Part shown: positions 42,516 through 52,184 of the stretch, piece after piece
Numbering within the stretch: the first letter of the stretch is position 1
Layout: every line of letters begins with the position of its first letter
Source: an uncultured Bacteroidales bacterium
GTDB lineage: Bacteria > Bacteroidota > Bacteroidia > Bacteroidales > P3
NCBI GenBank assembly: GCA_944321885.1
Contig: CALUNB010000013.1
Span: forward strand, 1 to 54,664
Reading direction: 5' to 3'
Length of the DNA: 54,664 nucleotides
Made by a program: the position numbers and the translations under genes
Notes under the pieces: generated by a model
What the model was told of the DNA's origin: nothing
The model's database searches: none
The model's input: the letters and a program-made list of their open reading frames with translations, nothing else

Positions 42516-42642
42516 ACTTGTAAATATTTAAAAATCAACCTGGATTTTCTTTCAAGGCCGACCTGTTCCGGATTTTTTTTCTTGCCGGGCGGACCCTTGT
42601 CCTATTTCCTCACGCCACCTCGCCCTTCTTCAGGACCTATGT

Positions 42643-44292
42643 TCAGGGCTTCCGGCCCGGGTCGAAGACCTTCTCCTGCTTCCTTTCTTTCCGGTTCTTG
42701 GACTTTTTCTGTTCCGGGTTCAGGTCCTGCCGGATGTATTTCTCGGTATTGGTCGTGGCCTGCTTGCCGAGGAATTCCCGGTAGGTTTCCCGCAGGGTTT
42801 CTTCCTTGCTCAGGCCTGGACGGAGTTCGATGGAGTCGTTGATGTGCTTCTTGACCGCTTTTTCCTGCTTGCGCAGCTGTTCCTTGGTCAGGGCTTCTTC
42901 AGGAAGTTCCTCGTTCCATCCTCCCCCCAGGGCTTTGTAAAGGTCGACCAAGGCAAGGTACTCATTGCAGACGCTTTGAACCAATTCCAGCTGGGCATCG
43001 AAATAACGGCGCTGGGCATCCAGCACGTCCATGTATCCGATGACCCCGTTGAGGTATTGGAGGTCGGCCAGTTCGGCGTATTTCCTGGCGGCTTCCTGCA
43101 GATTGAGCAGCAAGGAAGAGGTTTGCGTTACCTTGTTGTACACCACCATGGCATCATTAACCTCCTTGAAGGCCTGCAAGACCGTTTGCTCGTATTGGGC
43201 TTTCTTTTGCAGGTATTGCTCCACCGAAGCCTTGTAACGGGCATGGTTCTTGCCAAACGAAATCAAAGGTATGAAAATGTTGGCAATCGGGAAAAAATAC
43301 GGGGATTGGATAATGTGCGGGATGGTGCGGTTCTCGAAACCGGCATCGAAATCGAGCCGGAACGAAGGGAAGCGGTTGGCAAAATAAACACCGGCATTGG
43401 CCATGGCCTGGTCCAATTGGGCGCGGCTTTGGCGGATGTCGGGACGGCGTAGCAGCAAGTCCGAGGGTAAGCCTACGGGAATGTCGACAAGGAAACGGCT
43501 TTCCATATTGGCTTTGGGGCGTTCTACCGGAGAAGGGAATTCCCCGGCCAGCAAGGCGATTTCATGTTCCTTGAGTGCGATTTGCCTTTCCAGTTCCGGT
43601 ACCAAGGTGGCGGCACTGGCATATTCCACGATGGCTTGACGGTAGGGGATTTCGGAGGTCATGCCGCCCGAGAAACGCAGTTCGGCCTTTTCGCGGCTCT
43701 CCCGCCGGGTTTCCATGGTCCTTTGCACGATGTCCAATTGCCGGTCCAAGGAAAGCAGCTCGAAATAAGCCGTGGCCACTTCGGCAATCAGGCTCATCTG
43801 CAAGGCCCTTTGGCCCTCGATCGAGGCCAAATAGCGGTCCTTGGCTTCGCGGGAGGCCCAGACGGAAGCCCCGAACAGGTTGAACTCCCAGCTGATGTTC
43901 CCTTTGAGGTTCCACTCCATGTCGGGAACCAGGTCGGACCCGTAATAGTTGAGGAATTCGTTTTGTCCGCCCACCTGCAATCCGATTTCCGGCAGGTTTT
44001 CGGCCAAGGCGGCCCGGCTTCCGTAACGAAGTTCCCGGATACGTGAGATGGCAGCCTGCATGTCCTTGTTGTTGGCCAGCGTCTTGCGAATCAAACGTTG
44101 CAGGGTCGTGTCGGAATAGATGTACCACCATTCCACGTCCGCCAGGGCCATCGAATCCAGTTCCGTTTCCCCGCGCAGGATATGGGACGGCAGGTCGGAT
44201 TCCGGTGCCGGGCAATATTTTTGCATAGAGCAGGAAGAAAAGAAGAGCATTCCTGCCAAACCGAAAAGAGGTGCGAGTCTTGTTATGTTCAT
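42643..44292 (-). CDS. RND efflux outer-membrane factor (TolC/NodT family) lipoprotein
   Basis: 549 residues from the ATG at 44292, which overlaps the stop of the permease gene in ATGA and so indicates translational coupling. An upstream start at 44310 is less likely. Signal peptide with lipobox ending FFSSC. Two outer_efflux repeats: WWYIYSDTTLQRLIRKTLAN ... EVATAYFELLSLDRQL, and PSDLLLRRPDIRQSRAQLDQ ... VQSVCNEYLALVDLYKALGG. The C-terminal 70 residues are very charged and longer than in most NodT proteins. Third gene of the adaptor-permease-channel operon; provides the outer-membrane exit duct. Confidence 0.93.
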   Translation of the reverse strand: MNITRLAPLFGLAGMLFFSSCSMQKYCPAPESDLPSHILRGETELDSMALADVEWWYIYSDTTLQRLIRKTLANNKDMQAAISRIRELRYGSRAALAENLPEIGLQVGGQNEFLNYYGSDLVPDMEWNLKGNISWEFNLFGASVWASREAKDRYLASIEGQRALQMSLIAEVATAYFELLSLDRQLDIVQRTMETRRESREKAELRFSGGMTSEIPYRQAIVEYASAATLVPELERQIALKEHEIALLAGEFPSPVERPKANMESRFLVDIPVGLPSDLLLRRPDIRQSRAQLDQAMANAGVYFANRFPSFRLDFDAGFENRTIPHIIQSPYFFPIANIFIPLISFGKNHARYKASVEQYLQKKAQYEQTVLQAFKEVNDAMVVYNKVTQTSSLLLNLQEAARKYAELADLQYLNGVIGYMDVLDAQRRYFDAQLELVQSVCNEYLALVDLYKALGGGWNEELPEEALTKEQLRKQEKAVKKHINDSIELRPGLSKEETLRETYREFLGKQATTNTEKYIRQDLNPEQKKSKNRKERKQEKVFDPGRKP

Positions 44293-47200
44293 GCTTTTCT
44301 GCGGCTCCATTTATGTTTGAGACGGTAAATCCATACGAAGAAGTAGGGGACGAACATGATGCCGACCAAAACGGCCACCAACATGCCGAAGAAGACCCCG
44401 GTACTGATGTCCTGCCGGGCTTCCGAACCGGGGCCGGAGGCGAAGACCAAGGGTAGAAGCCCGAGGATGAAGGCGAAGGAAGTCATGATGATGGGGCGGA
44501 ACCGTAATTGGGCGGCTTTGAGGGCTGCCGGGACGATTTCCAGGCCTTTGGCTACTTCGTCTTTGGCGAATTCCACGATCAGGATGGCGTTCTTGGCTAC
44601 CAAACCGATGAGCATGACCAAGCCGATTTGGAAGTAAACGTTGTTTTCCATGCCGCAGAGCACGATGCCGAGATAGGCCCCGAAAACCCCGATAGGCAAG
44701 GAAAGGATGACGGCGATGGGAACCGACCAGCTTTCGTACTGGGCGGCCAGGAAGAGGAACACGAACAGGAAGGCCAAGCCCAATACCATGCCGGTTTTGC
44801 CGCTGGCGTGCTTTTCCTGGTAGGAAAGCCCTTTCCATTCCACTCCGATGCCCTCAGGCAGCACTTCGTCCACCAGCTGTTCCAAAATCTGCATGACTTG
44901 GCCGGTACTGTATCCATGGGCGGCTTCGGCTTGTATCGTGGCCGAGGAAAACATGTTGAACCGCTTGATGGTTCCCGGTCCTGTGGTGTAGTAACTGGTT
45001 CCAAGGTTGGAAATGGGAATCATCGAACCCGAGGAACCTTTCACGAAGAAGAGGTTGAGATTGTCCCGGTGGGCGCGGAATGGCGCTTCCGCCTGCATGT
45101 CCACGCGGTAAACCCGGTTGAACATGTTGAAGTCGTTGATGTAGTAGGACCCCGTGAAAGTCTTCAGGGTCGAGAATATATCCGAAACGGGAACCCCGAG
45201 GAGTTTGGCCCGGTCGCGATCCACATCGAAGTACAATTGGGGGATGTTCCCTTGGATGGCTGCCGAGACCTCGGACATTTCCTTGCGCTGGGATGCCACC
45301 ATCAGGAAGGTATCGACGGCGGCTTGGAGTTGCTCGTAGGTGGTTCCCCCACGGGCTTCCAATACCATTTCCACGCCACCCGAAGAACCTAAGCCCGGAA
45401 TCACGGGCGGGGTGATGAGGTACACCTTGCTTTCGGGGTATTTTTCGAATTCTTCCCGCACATCCGCCATCGTCTTGGTGATGTCGGTTTGTTGGCGCTC
45501 ATCCCAAGGTTTGAGGATGACCGTGAGCTGGCTGCGCGACTGGTTGGTTCCCAGACGGGGACTGCTACCTGTCACGTTCAACACGTCTTGCACGTCGGGA
45601 TGCTGCATCAGGTATGCCATGGCCCGGTCGGTCACTTTCCGGGTCCGTTCAATCGTGGCACCTTCGGGCAACTCGAATTCCACGGTGAAGTAGCCCTGGT
45701 CTTCCTGGGACATGAAACTGGTCGGGGCCACTTTGTTCAAGAGCCAGATACCGATGATCATCAGGCAGAAGATGCAGAAGAAACGGCGGGAATGGGCCAG
45801 GGTGTTGCGGATACCGCCTTGGTATTTGTTGGAACCGATTTCAATGAATTTGTTGATTTTCCGGAAAATCCAAGGTTTTTGCTTGCCGGGGTCCGAAGGC
45901 CGGAGGATGAGCGAGCACATGACCGGGCTGAGGGTCAAGGCCACGACCGTGGAAATGATGACCGATACGGCAATCGTGATGGTGAACTGGCGGAACAACT
46001 GTCCGGTGATACCGCCCAGGAAGCTGACCGGCACGAACACCGCGCAGAGAACCAGCGACATGGCAATCAAAGCGCTGCTCAGGCCGTTCATAGCCTTCTT
46101 GGTGGCTTCGTAGGGCGAAAGCCCCTCCTCGTGCATGATCCGGTCCACGTTTTCCACCACCACGATGGCATCGTCCACCACAATCCCGATGGCCAGAATC
46201 AAACCTAGAAGTGTCATGGTGTTGAGCGAGAACCCGAAAATCAACATGACCCCGAAGGTCCCGATCAAGGAGATGGGGACCGCCACGGTGGGGATAATCG
46301 TGGCCCGCCAGTTTTGCAGGGTCAGGAAGACCACGAGGATTACCAGGAACAAAGCTTCGAACAAAGCCTTGAAAACATGGTGGATGGAGTCGGCAATATA
46401 GGTGGTCATGTCGAAAGGGATCCGGTAGGTGATTCCTTCGGGGAAGCTCAGGCTGATTTCGTCCATGGCGTTGCGGACGTTCTCGGCCACTTCCATGGCG
46501 TTCGCTCCAGGCAAGGTGCTGATTTCAAGCACGGCGGCATTGCCCCCGTTGATACCGCTTTCGGTATTGTAGGACGAGGCTTCAAGCGATACCCGGGCCA
46601 CGTCCCTCAAGCGGATCAGCCCCCCTTCGGATTCAGCCCTGACCACGATTTCCTCGAATTGTTCCACCGAGGACAAGCGCCCCTGGGCGGTGATGGGGAT
46701 GGTGATGTCCAAGCCTTCCATCGGAGCCTGGCCCAAGACCCCGGCAGCCGATTCCCGGTTCTGGTCCCGGATGGCGTCTTGTATGTCTTTGACGGTCAAT
46801 CCGAAATTTGCCAATTTATCGGGTTGGACCCAGATTTTCATGGCGTAGTACCGGCTTCCCACGTTCCGGACCCTTCCCACGCCCGGCACGCGCCGGAGCA
46901 TGTCGAGCACGTTGAGCGTGGCGTAGTTACTCAAATAGATTTCGTCGAATTTGGGGTCGCTCGACAGCAAGGTGATGGTCAGAAGCTTGCTGGAAGCTTC
47001 CTTTTCCACTTCCAGGCCGTTGGTGACCACTTCCGCCGGCAAGCGGGATTCGGCCAGTTTCACGCGGTTCTGGATTTCCACGGCGGCCAGGTCGGGGTTG
47101 GTGCTGATGTCGAAGGTCACCACGGCGGAAAAGCTCCCGTTGTTGGTACAGGTCGATTCCATGTACAGCATGCCGGGAGTCCCGTTGAGCTCCTGCTCGA

Positions 47201-47396
47201 TAGGAGTCGCCACAGCCTGTGTCATGGTCAAGGCGTTGGCTCCCGGGTAGGAAGCGGCCACCCGGACGGAAGGCGGGACGATTTGCGGGTATTGGTCGAT
47301 GGGAAGCATGGCCAGCCCGATAGCCCCCACGATGAGGATCAGGATGGAGATGACCATCGAAAAGACGGGCCTGTCGATGAAGAAGTCTGCTTTCAT
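44289..47396 (-). CDS. RND multidrug efflux permease (AcrB/HAE1 family)
   Basis: 1035 residues, the standard length, with twelve membrane spans and two large periplasmic loops. N-terminus MKADFFIDRPVFSMVISILI; the proton-relay pair is in LAIGIVVDDAIVVVENVDRI in helix 4, near residue 405; the trimer and pore region ELPEGATIERTRKV is present; and the second half repeats the fold (KNAILIVEFAKDE). No frame damage. Starts 3 bases after the adaptor stop and overlaps the channel gene by four bases. Likely extrudes hydrophobic or amphiphilic compounds such as bile salts or drugs; substrate cannot be read from sequence. Confidence 0.96.
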   Translation of the reverse strand: MKADFFIDRPVFSMVISILILIVGAIGLAMLPIDQYPQIVPPSVRVAASYPGANALTMTQAVATPIEQELNGTPGMLYMESTCTNNGSFSAVVTFDISTNPDLAAVEIQNRVKLAESRLPAEVVTNGLEVEKEASSKLLTITLLSSDPKFDEIYLSNYATLNVLDMLRRVPGVGRVRNVGSRYYAMKIWVQPDKLANFGLTVKDIQDAIRDQNRESAAGVLGQAPMEGLDITIPITAQGRLSSVEQFEEIVVRAESEGGLIRLRDVARVSLEASSYNTESGINGGNAAVLEISTLPGANAMEVAENVRNAMDEISLSFPEGITYRIPFDMTTYIADSIHHVFKALFEALFLVILVVFLTLQNWRATIIPTVAVPISLIGTFGVMLIFGFSLNTMTLLGLILAIGIVVDDAIVVVENVDRIMHEEGLSPYEATKKAMNGLSSALIAMSLVLCAVFVPVSFLGGITGQLFRQFTITIAVSVIISTVVALTLSPVMCSLILRPSDPGKQKPWIFRKINKFIEIGSNKYQGGIRNTLAHSRRFFCIFCLMIIGIWLLNKVAPTSFMSQEDQGYFTVEFELPEGATIERTRKVTDRAMAYLMQHPDVQDVLNVTGSSPRLGTNQSRSQLTVILKPWDERQQTDITKTMADVREEFEKYPESKVYLITPPVIPGLGSSGGVEMVLEARGGTTYEQLQAAVDTFLMVASQRKEMSEVSAAIQGNIPQLYFDVDRDRAKLLGVPVSDIFSTLKTFTGSYYINDFNMFNRVYRVDMQAEAPFRAHRDNLNLFFVKGSSGSMIPISNLGTSYYTTGPGTIKRFNMFSSATIQAEAAHGYSTGQVMQILEQLVDEVLPEGIGVEWKGLSYQEKHASGKTGMVLGLAFLFVFLFLAAQYESWSVPIAVILSLPIGVFGAYLGIVLCGMENNVYFQIGLVMLIGLVAKNAILIVEFAKDEVAKGLEIVPAALKAAQLRFRPIIMTSFAFILGLLPLVFASGPGSEARQDISTGVFFGMLVAVLVGIMFVPYFFVWIYRLKHKWSRRKA

Positions 47397-47399
47397 GCC

Positions 47400-48785
47400 T
47401 TAATCCTGCTTTGTGTTCGTGTCATGGGTGGGAATTGCATTCCCGGTTCCGGGTGTTGTTTCCGTCAGGCTGTCGCCTGCTTCCTCCGGCAGCACGGGCA
47501 AGGAACCGCCCGCCGCCTGCAAAGAGTCGCTTGCTTTTTGCAAAGAATCGTTCACGACCGGTAAAGGCAGGACCTTGCTCCCGTGCGTGAGCTTGTGGTA
47601 GCCTTCCACGATAATGTGTTCATCGGCGGCCAGGCCGCGTTCCACAATGACCGAGTTGCCAATTTCGGGACCGATTTCGATGAATCGCTTTTCACAGATA
47701 CTGTCGGGACGGACCACGAAGATGTAAGCCCCGCCCTTGTCGATAATCAGGGCTTTCTGGGGAACCACGATGGCATCTTCCCGCACGTCCAACAGGACTT
47801 TGACACGGGTGATTTGGCCCGGAAGCAGGATATGGTCGGGGTTGGGAATGGCCGCCCTCACGGTGAAGGTTCCCGTCTGGGGGTCCACTTGAGGGTCGGC
47901 GAAGTCTACCAGGCCGGTATAGGGATAGATGGTGTTGTCCACCAAGGTAATCGTGATATAGGGGTTCCATTTGCGTTCGGCTACTTTTTGGCCCAGGTTC
48001 ACGTTCCTTTCCTTGCTCCGCAAGTAATCGAGCCCGGTCATGCTGAAATCCACTTGCACGGTGTCGCTCTTGACCACGGTGGCCAAAAGGGATTTCCCGC
48101 CCGGACCGACCAAGGTCCCGATATCCACGTTCCGTTCACTGATGTAACCCGAGATGGGGGAACGTACGGAGGTGTATCCCAAGGCGATTTCGGCCTGGGT
48201 CAGGTCGGCCTCGCTCATGGCCACTTCGGCAATCGCGCTCTCGTAAGCGGCCGTGGCGTTGTCCAGGTCCAATTGGCTGGCGGCATCCTGTTCCCAAAGC
48301 GGCCGGATACGGTTCAGGTCCCGTTCGGCTTTTTGCGCCAAGGCTTTGTTCCGGTTCAAGGATGCTTTGGCTTTTTCCACGCGGGCCCGGTAAACTTTGG
48401 GGTCGATGATGAAGAGCACCTGGTCCTTGTTCACGTAGGTCCCTTCATCGAACGACATGCTTTCCAGGTAGCCTTCCACGCGGGCGCGGATTTCCACGAA
48501 CTGCTGGGCCCGGATGCGGCCCACGTATTCCCCGTAAATCTCCATGTCCTTGACTTCCACCGGTTGGGCGTTCACAATGGGCAGGCGGACCGGTTCGGGT
48601 CCGGGTTTGAGCAGGAAGTAGAGCCCGAAGCCGGTTCCGGCAAGGAGGAGCAAGATGACAATCCAATGGGCTGTTTTCAGTCTTTTGAACCGACCGAAGA
48701 CTTTGGAGGGTACGGATTTGTACTTTTCAGCCTTTTTAAGGAACTCCGTCCCGTTTTGGAGGATGTTTTCGCTGTTCAGATGCAT
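47400..48785 (-). CDS. RND efflux periplasmic adaptor
   Basis: 461 residues. N-terminal cytoplasmic stretch and a single membrane anchor (HWIVILLLLAGTGFGLYFLL) rather than a lipobox. Then the biotinyl-lipoyl half motifs (EIRARVEGYLESMSFDEGTY ... VRSPISGYISERNVDIGTLV), a coiled-coil hairpin between them (KAKASLNRNKALAQKAERDL), beta-barrel and membrane-proximal domains (GQITRVKVLLDVREDAIVVP). First gene of the efflux operon. No repressor gene adjoins it. The Ser/Gly-rich tail is non-conserved. Confidence 0.94.
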   Translation of the reverse strand: MHLNSENILQNGTEFLKKAEKYKSVPSKVFGRFKRLKTAHWIVILLLLAGTGFGLYFLLKPGPEPVRLPIVNAQPVEVKDMEIYGEYVGRIRAQQFVEIRARVEGYLESMSFDEGTYVNKDQVLFIIDPKVYRARVEKAKASLNRNKALAQKAERDLNRIRPLWEQDAASQLDLDNATAAYESAIAEVAMSEADLTQAEIALGYTSVRSPISGYISERNVDIGTLVGPGGKSLLATVVKSDTVQVDFSMTGLDYLRSKERNVNLGQKVAERKWNPYITITLVDNTIYPYTGLVDFADPQVDPQTGTFTVRAAIPNPDHILLPGQITRVKVLLDVREDAIVVPQKALIIDKGGAYIFVVRPDSICEKRFIEIGPEIGNSVIVERGLAADEHIIVEGYHKLTHGSKVLPLPVVNDSLQKASDSLQAAGGSLPVLPEEAGDSLTETTPGTGNAIPTHDTNTKQD

Positions 48786-48986
48786 AGCCTTTTCTTATCG
48801 GTTGATGCCCAGGAACCCGAAGAGGCCGGATTCCGCGAAGATGCAAAAAATCAAAAAAATATCATTTTGGCGCCAGGGTCGAGGATGTCGCGGACTGGAT
48901 GGGTGCCTTGCGTTTCGCTTGTGATTCCGCTGCTTTTACCCCGCTGTTGAAGCCGCAAAAATATAAAAACTTTCCAAAATGTCTAA

Positions 48987-49039
48987 GAAGCTGTTTGCGT
49001 TTATCCTTTTCTGGATGGCAAGAAATTTTAAACAGCTTC
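48987..49039 (+). repeat. Element A short form 1 (53 bp)
   Basis: Begins GAAGCTGTTT and ends GGCAAGAAATTTTAAACAGCTTC-like, i.e. about 10 bases of the left end joined to about 37 bases of the right end of element A. Preceded by TAA and followed by TGA. It is the same length as the copy at 52132-52184. It lies directly upstream of the promoter of the next gene. Confidence 0.7.
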
Positions 49040-49052
49040 TGAGTCTTTTTCT

Positions 49053-49071
49053 TATCTTCGTATTATCTTCG
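49053..49071 (+). promoter_or_regulatory. Tandem -7-like elements before the MBL gene
   Basis: TATCTTCG occurs at 49053-49060 and again at 49064-49071, each one base away from TAnnTTTG. No clear -33. They lie 70-90 bases before the ATG at 49141. The interval 48786-49140 is otherwise free of genes. Confidence 0.45.
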
Positions 49072-49140
49072 CGAACCGGTTCGAACCGGGACCAATCCGG
49101 TTCGGAAAGGAGTGGATATCGCTTTGTAATTTTGTTGGTT

Positions 49141-49902
49141 ATGAATAGTTTGGAGTTTTTAGGTACAGGGACATCCCAAGGCGTGCCCATCATCGGTTGC
49201 CATTGTCCCGTTTGCCAATCCACGGATTTCCACGATAAAAGGTTGCGGACTTCGGCATTGGTTTCCACGCCCGGAATCCGTTTCGTGATCGATGCCGGAC
49301 CGGATTTCCGCTACCAGATGCTCCGGGCCGGGGTCGAAGACATCGATGCCATTTTGTTGACCCATCCCCATCGCGACCATGTGGGAGGCTTGGACGATGT
49401 GCGGCCTTTCAACTATTACCAGAAGCGTCCGATGCCGGTTTACGGGAATGCGATTACCTTGAAGGCTTTACGGACGACGATTCCTTATGCTTTTGCCGAG
49501 CACCGATACCCGGGGGCGCCGGAGTTCAGCCTTTACGAGGTGGACGACAAGCCTTTCCGTTTGGGCGATTTGGAAATCCAGCCCTTCGAGGTGCTGCATT
49601 ACAAACTGCCGATAACCGCCTACCGGATAGGCCCCTTGGTGTATGTGACCGATGCCAAATTCGTGAGCCGGACGGCGATAGAGGTAATGAAGGGTTGCAA
49701 GATTTTGGTGGTGAATGCCTTGCGTAAGGAACCCCATTTGTCCCATTTCAGTTTGGACGAGGCTTTGGCCCTGATCGGGGAGGTGAAGCCGGAGCAGGCC
49801 TATCTGACCCATTTGGGGCATACCTTGGGCTATGCGGAGACTTCGGCGGAATTGCCGGAGCATGTGCATCTGGCCTACGATGGTTTGAAAATTGAATTTT
49901 AG
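49141..49902 (+). CDS. MBL-fold metal-dependent hydrolase (PhnP-like)
   Basis: 253 residues from the ATG at 49141 ([20 protein letters not shown]). Metallo-beta-lactamase fold: [15 protein letters not shown] carries the HxHxDH metal motif, VTDAKF the bridging Asp, and [10 protein letters not shown] the last His. The N-terminal GCHCPVCQS cysteines and the overall layout match the phosphoribosyl cyclic phosphodiesterase branch (PhnP and relatives), which open cyclic phosphate esters. No phosphonate genes are near, so the substrate may differ. Thirteen bases separate it from thyA, with an AGGAG overlapping its stop region, so the two form an operon. Confidence 0.88.
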   Translation: MNSLEFLGTGTSQGVPIIGCHCPVCQSTDFHDKRLRTSALVSTPGIRFVIDAGPDFRYQMLRAGVEDIDAILLTHPHRDHVGGLDDVRPFNYYQKRPMPVYGNAITLKALRTTIPYAFAEHRYPGAPEFSLYEVDDKPFRLGDLEIQPFEVLHYKLPITAYRIGPLVYVTDAKFVSRTAIEVMKGCKILVVNALRKEPHLSHFSLDEALALIGEVKPEQAYLTHLGHTLGYAETSAELPEHVHLAYDGLKIEF

Positions 49903-49915
49903 GAGATTAAAAGAG

Positions 49916-50710
49916 ATGAAACCGTATTTGGAACTCTTGCGGACGATTTTGGAGAAGGGCACGGACAAGCATGACAGGACCGGGGTGGGGACCCGCAGCT
50001 ATTTCGGCTACCAACTGCGTTTCGATTTGGCCGGAGGCTTTCCCTTGGTCACGACCAAGAAATTGCACCTCCGTTCCATCATCTACGAGTTGCTTTGGAT
50101 GTTGAAGGGGGATACCAATATAAAGTACCTGCACGACCACAAGGTAAGCATCTGGGACGAATGGGCCGATGCCGAGGGGAACCTTGGTCCGGTTTACGGC
50201 AAGCAGTGGCGGGACTGGCTTGCCCCCGACGGGCGGCATATCGACCAGCTCCGGGACGTGATACGGCAGATCCGGACCAATCCGGACTCCCGCCGCCTGA
50301 TTGTGACGGCTTGGAATCCTGCCGATGTGGACCGCATGGCCTTGCCGCCTTGCCATGCGTTCTACCAGTTCTATGTATCGGAAGGCCGGCTTTCGTGCCA
50401 GCTCTATCAGCGCAGCGCGGATTGCTTCCTCGGTGTGCCTTTCAATATCGCCTCCTATGCCTTGCTGACTTCGATGATGTCCCAGGTCTGCGGTCTGGAA
50501 CCGGGTGTTTTCGTGCATTCGTTCGGGGATGCCCATATTTACCATAACCATATCGAGCAGGTCAAGTTGCAGTTGTCCCGCGAACCCTATCCTTTGCCCC
50601 GCTTGGTGTTGAACCCGGAGGTCAAGGACCTGTTCGATTTCACCTACGAGGATATCCGGATAGAGGGTTACCAGTGCCATCCGCATATCAAGGGGGAGGT
50701 AGCGGTCTGA
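49916..50710 (+). CDS. thyA: Thymidylate synthase
   Basis: Methylates dUMP to dTMP with methylenetetrahydrofolate. 264 residues. [20 protein letters not shown] at the start; [20 protein letters not shown]; catalytic Cys in [32 protein letters not shown]; and the conserved end [19 protein letters not shown]. In-frame codons exist upstream, but ATG 49916 is the family start and has a good AGGAG nearby. Dihydrofolate reductase, often next to thyA, is not here; an MBL hydrolase precedes it instead. Confidence 0.97.
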   Translation: MKPYLELLRTILEKGTDKHDRTGVGTRSYFGYQLRFDLAGGFPLVTTKKLHLRSIIYELLWMLKGDTNIKYLHDHKVSIWDEWADAEGNLGPVYGKQWRDWLAPDGRHIDQLRDVIRQIRTNPDSRRLIVTAWNPADVDRMALPPCHAFYQFYVSEGRLSCQLYQRSADCFLGVPFNIASYALLTSMMSQVCGLEPGVFVHSFGDAHIYHNHIEQVKLQLSREPYPLPRLVLNPEVKDLFDFTYEDIRIEGYQCHPHIKGEVAV

Positions 50711-50934
50711 GGGCGGTGTGTGATAATGGGTAATCCATGAAAAGTTTTATTTTGACACGGTCACATTTTGGAATCCCAGGACCGGGTGATGAGGTCCGGA
50801 ACGGTTTTTGAAAAACGCAAGGTTTGAAAACACAAACAAGCCCCGAAATATGTTTCCGGTGGACAAATGAAATCCGGAAACCGGTTTCGGAAAATCATTT
50901 TTTGGATTGCAAGAAATTGTAAAAAGATTCTTAA
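50711..50934 (+). repeat. Decayed element A copy and element R arm after thyA
   Basis: Immediately after thyA, GGGCGGTGTGTGATAATGGG (50714 onward) resembles an element R arm. From about 50802, blocks such as TTGAAAAACGCAAG, CCCGAAATATGT, GAAACCGGTTTCGG and GGATTGCAAGAAATTGTAAA follow the order of element A's right half, ending AAGATTCTTA where intact copies have CAGCTTCTTA. It is strongly diverged. No gene is visible in 50711-50949. Confidence 0.55.
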
Positions 50935-50949
50935 AACAAGATAAATCCG

Positions 50950-51705
50950 ATGAAAAAGATTGCATTGATTACCGGTGCCACGTCCGGCATCGGGCAAGCT
51001 ATCGCCCGTCGTTTGGCTTCGGAAGGCTTCGACTTGATTCTTACGGGGCGCCGGGCGGAAAAACTCGAAGAAACAGCCAAGGAATTGTCGGGCAAGGTCC
51101 GTGTCCTGCCTTTGGTTTTCGATGTCCGCCATTTGGACGAAGTGCAGGCGAAACTGGGGAATCTGCCGCAAGAATGGCAGGATATCGACGTCTTGGTCAA
51201 CAATGCGGGTCTGGCTGCTGGTCTGGAGCCGCTGCAAGAGGGCTTGGTGGACGATTGGGAACGGATGATCGACACGAATGTGAAAGGCTTGCTTTATGTG
51301 AGCCGGACCATCCTGCCCGGCATGGTTGCGCGGAAAAAAGGCCATGTGTTCAACTTGGGTTCCATTGCCGGGAAGGAAACCTATCTGAACGGCAATGTGT
51401 ATTGCGCCAGCAAGCATGCCGTGGATTCCTTGAGCAAGTCGATGCGGATGGAACTGTTGCCCTACGGCATCAAAGTGACCCAGATTTGCCCGGGAGCCGT
51501 GGAAACCGAGTTCTCGGTGGTCCGTTTCCATGGGGACCAGCAACGGGCCGACAATGTGTATAAGGGATTTACGCCTTTGAAAGGGGAGGATATCGCCGAT
51601 TTGGTGGCTTATTGTGTGAACCTGCCCGCCCATGTCTGCTTGAACGATATCGTGGTGATGCCCACGGCGCAGGCCAATTCCGGAATCTTCCACAAGGTGC
51701 TTTAA
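50950..51705 (+). CDS. Short-chain dehydrogenase/reductase (YdfG-like)
   Basis: 251 residues with Rossmann motif LITGATSGIGQAIARRLASE, the NNAG motif (VLVNNAGLAAGLEPL), catalytic Ser in FNLGSIAGKE, and YCASKHAVDSL with the YxxxK pair. TGRRAEKLEE suggests NADP preference. The segment CPGAVETEFSVVRFHGDQ is typical of the YdfG/3-hydroxy acid dehydrogenase group, which oxidises serine and related 3-hydroxy acids; the exact substrate is not certain. Single gene. Confidence 0.9.
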   Translation: MKKIALITGATSGIGQAIARRLASEGFDLILTGRRAEKLEETAKELSGKVRVLPLVFDVRHLDEVQAKLGNLPQEWQDIDVLVNNAGLAAGLEPLQEGLVDDWERMIDTNVKGLLYVSRTILPGMVARKKGHVFNLGSIAGKETYLNGNVYCASKHAVDSLSKSMRMELLPYGIKVTQICPGAVETEFSVVRFHGDQQRADNVYKGFTPLKGEDIADLVAYCVNLPAHVCLNDIVVMPTAQANSGIFHKVL

Positions 51706-51749
51706 GCCCTTGGTTGGGATAGAGGATTTGACCCCTGTGGTTATCAGGG

Positions 51750-51796
51750 AACTCCGGCTTCCGGAAAAGGAAGCTGCCGGAAGAACTGCCGGAGTT
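51750..51796 (+). repeat. Two-part hairpin after the SDR gene
   Basis: Outer stem AACTCCGGC (51750-51758) / GCCGGAGTT (51788-51796), inner stem TTCCGG / CCGGAA, with a 5-base one-sided bulge. No T-run directly follows; the next hairpin (element R) supplies one. Confidence 0.6.
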
Positions 51797-51808
51797 TGAG
51801 GGTGCTTC

Positions 51809-51890
51809 AGGCGGTGTGCCGGGAGAGGCGATGCGAGGCGCCCGGAACCGTAGCCCCGCAATCTGCCCGTCCGGGTACGCCGCCTTTTTT
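51809..51890 (+). repeat. Element R, copy 2 (hairpin ending in a T-run)
   Basis: AGGCGGTGTGCC at 51809-51820 pairs with GGTACGCCGCCT at 51874-51885, followed by six T. Two pairs that are standard in copy 1 are G-T here, so pairing is kept although bases changed. GATGCGAGGCGC inside matches GATGCAAGGCGC of copy 1. Likely terminator of the SDR gene. Confidence 0.65.
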
Positions 51891-51899
51891 GTTTTCTTA

Positions 51900-52103
51900 G
51901 AAGCTGTTTAAATTTATTTGTTTAGGCCATCGGGAGGGGATTTGGAGGGATGGCGCCGCGTTTTTCAAAGGAGGATAGCCCAGCTATCTGACGTGAAAAA
52001 CGCAAGCAAGACCCGAAATAGTCCCCGATGGGCAAACAAAATCCTGAAACCGGTCCCTGAAAATTCAGTCTTTTCAGGATTGCAAGAAATTTTAAACAGC
52101 TTC
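51900..52103 (+). mobile_element. Element A, copy 3 (204 bp)
   Basis: Full-length copy in the same orientation as copy 1, flanked by TTA on both sides (51897-51899, 52104-52106). It is nearly the same as copy 1, with about ten substitutions. The left duplicate overlaps the sequence right after element R. Confidence 0.85.
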
Positions 52104-52131
52104 TTAAAGTTTTCTTAAAAATTAAGGGTAA

Positions 52132-52184
52132 GAAGCTGTTTGGATTTGGCTTTTTCAGGACAGTCAGCGATTTGGAACAGCTTC
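52132..52184 (+). repeat. Element A short form 2 (53 bp)
   Basis: GAAGCTGTTT at the left and GGAACAGCTTC at the right, with CTTTTTCAGGA inside matching the right-hand part of full element A. Exactly the same length as the short form at 48987-49039. Preceded by TAA and followed by TTG. Confidence 0.65.

Noticed and set aside
49141..50710. MBL-thyA pair considered as a phage-derived nucleotide module
   Set aside because: Codon use and promoter look like the neighbourhood, the ThyA sequence is of ordinary bacterial type, and no phage genes are near.
51809..51890. Element R considered as a tRNA or riboswitch
   Set aside because: No cloverleaf, no known aptamer core, and it lies at gene 3' ends with a T-run; a terminator-like repeat explains it better.
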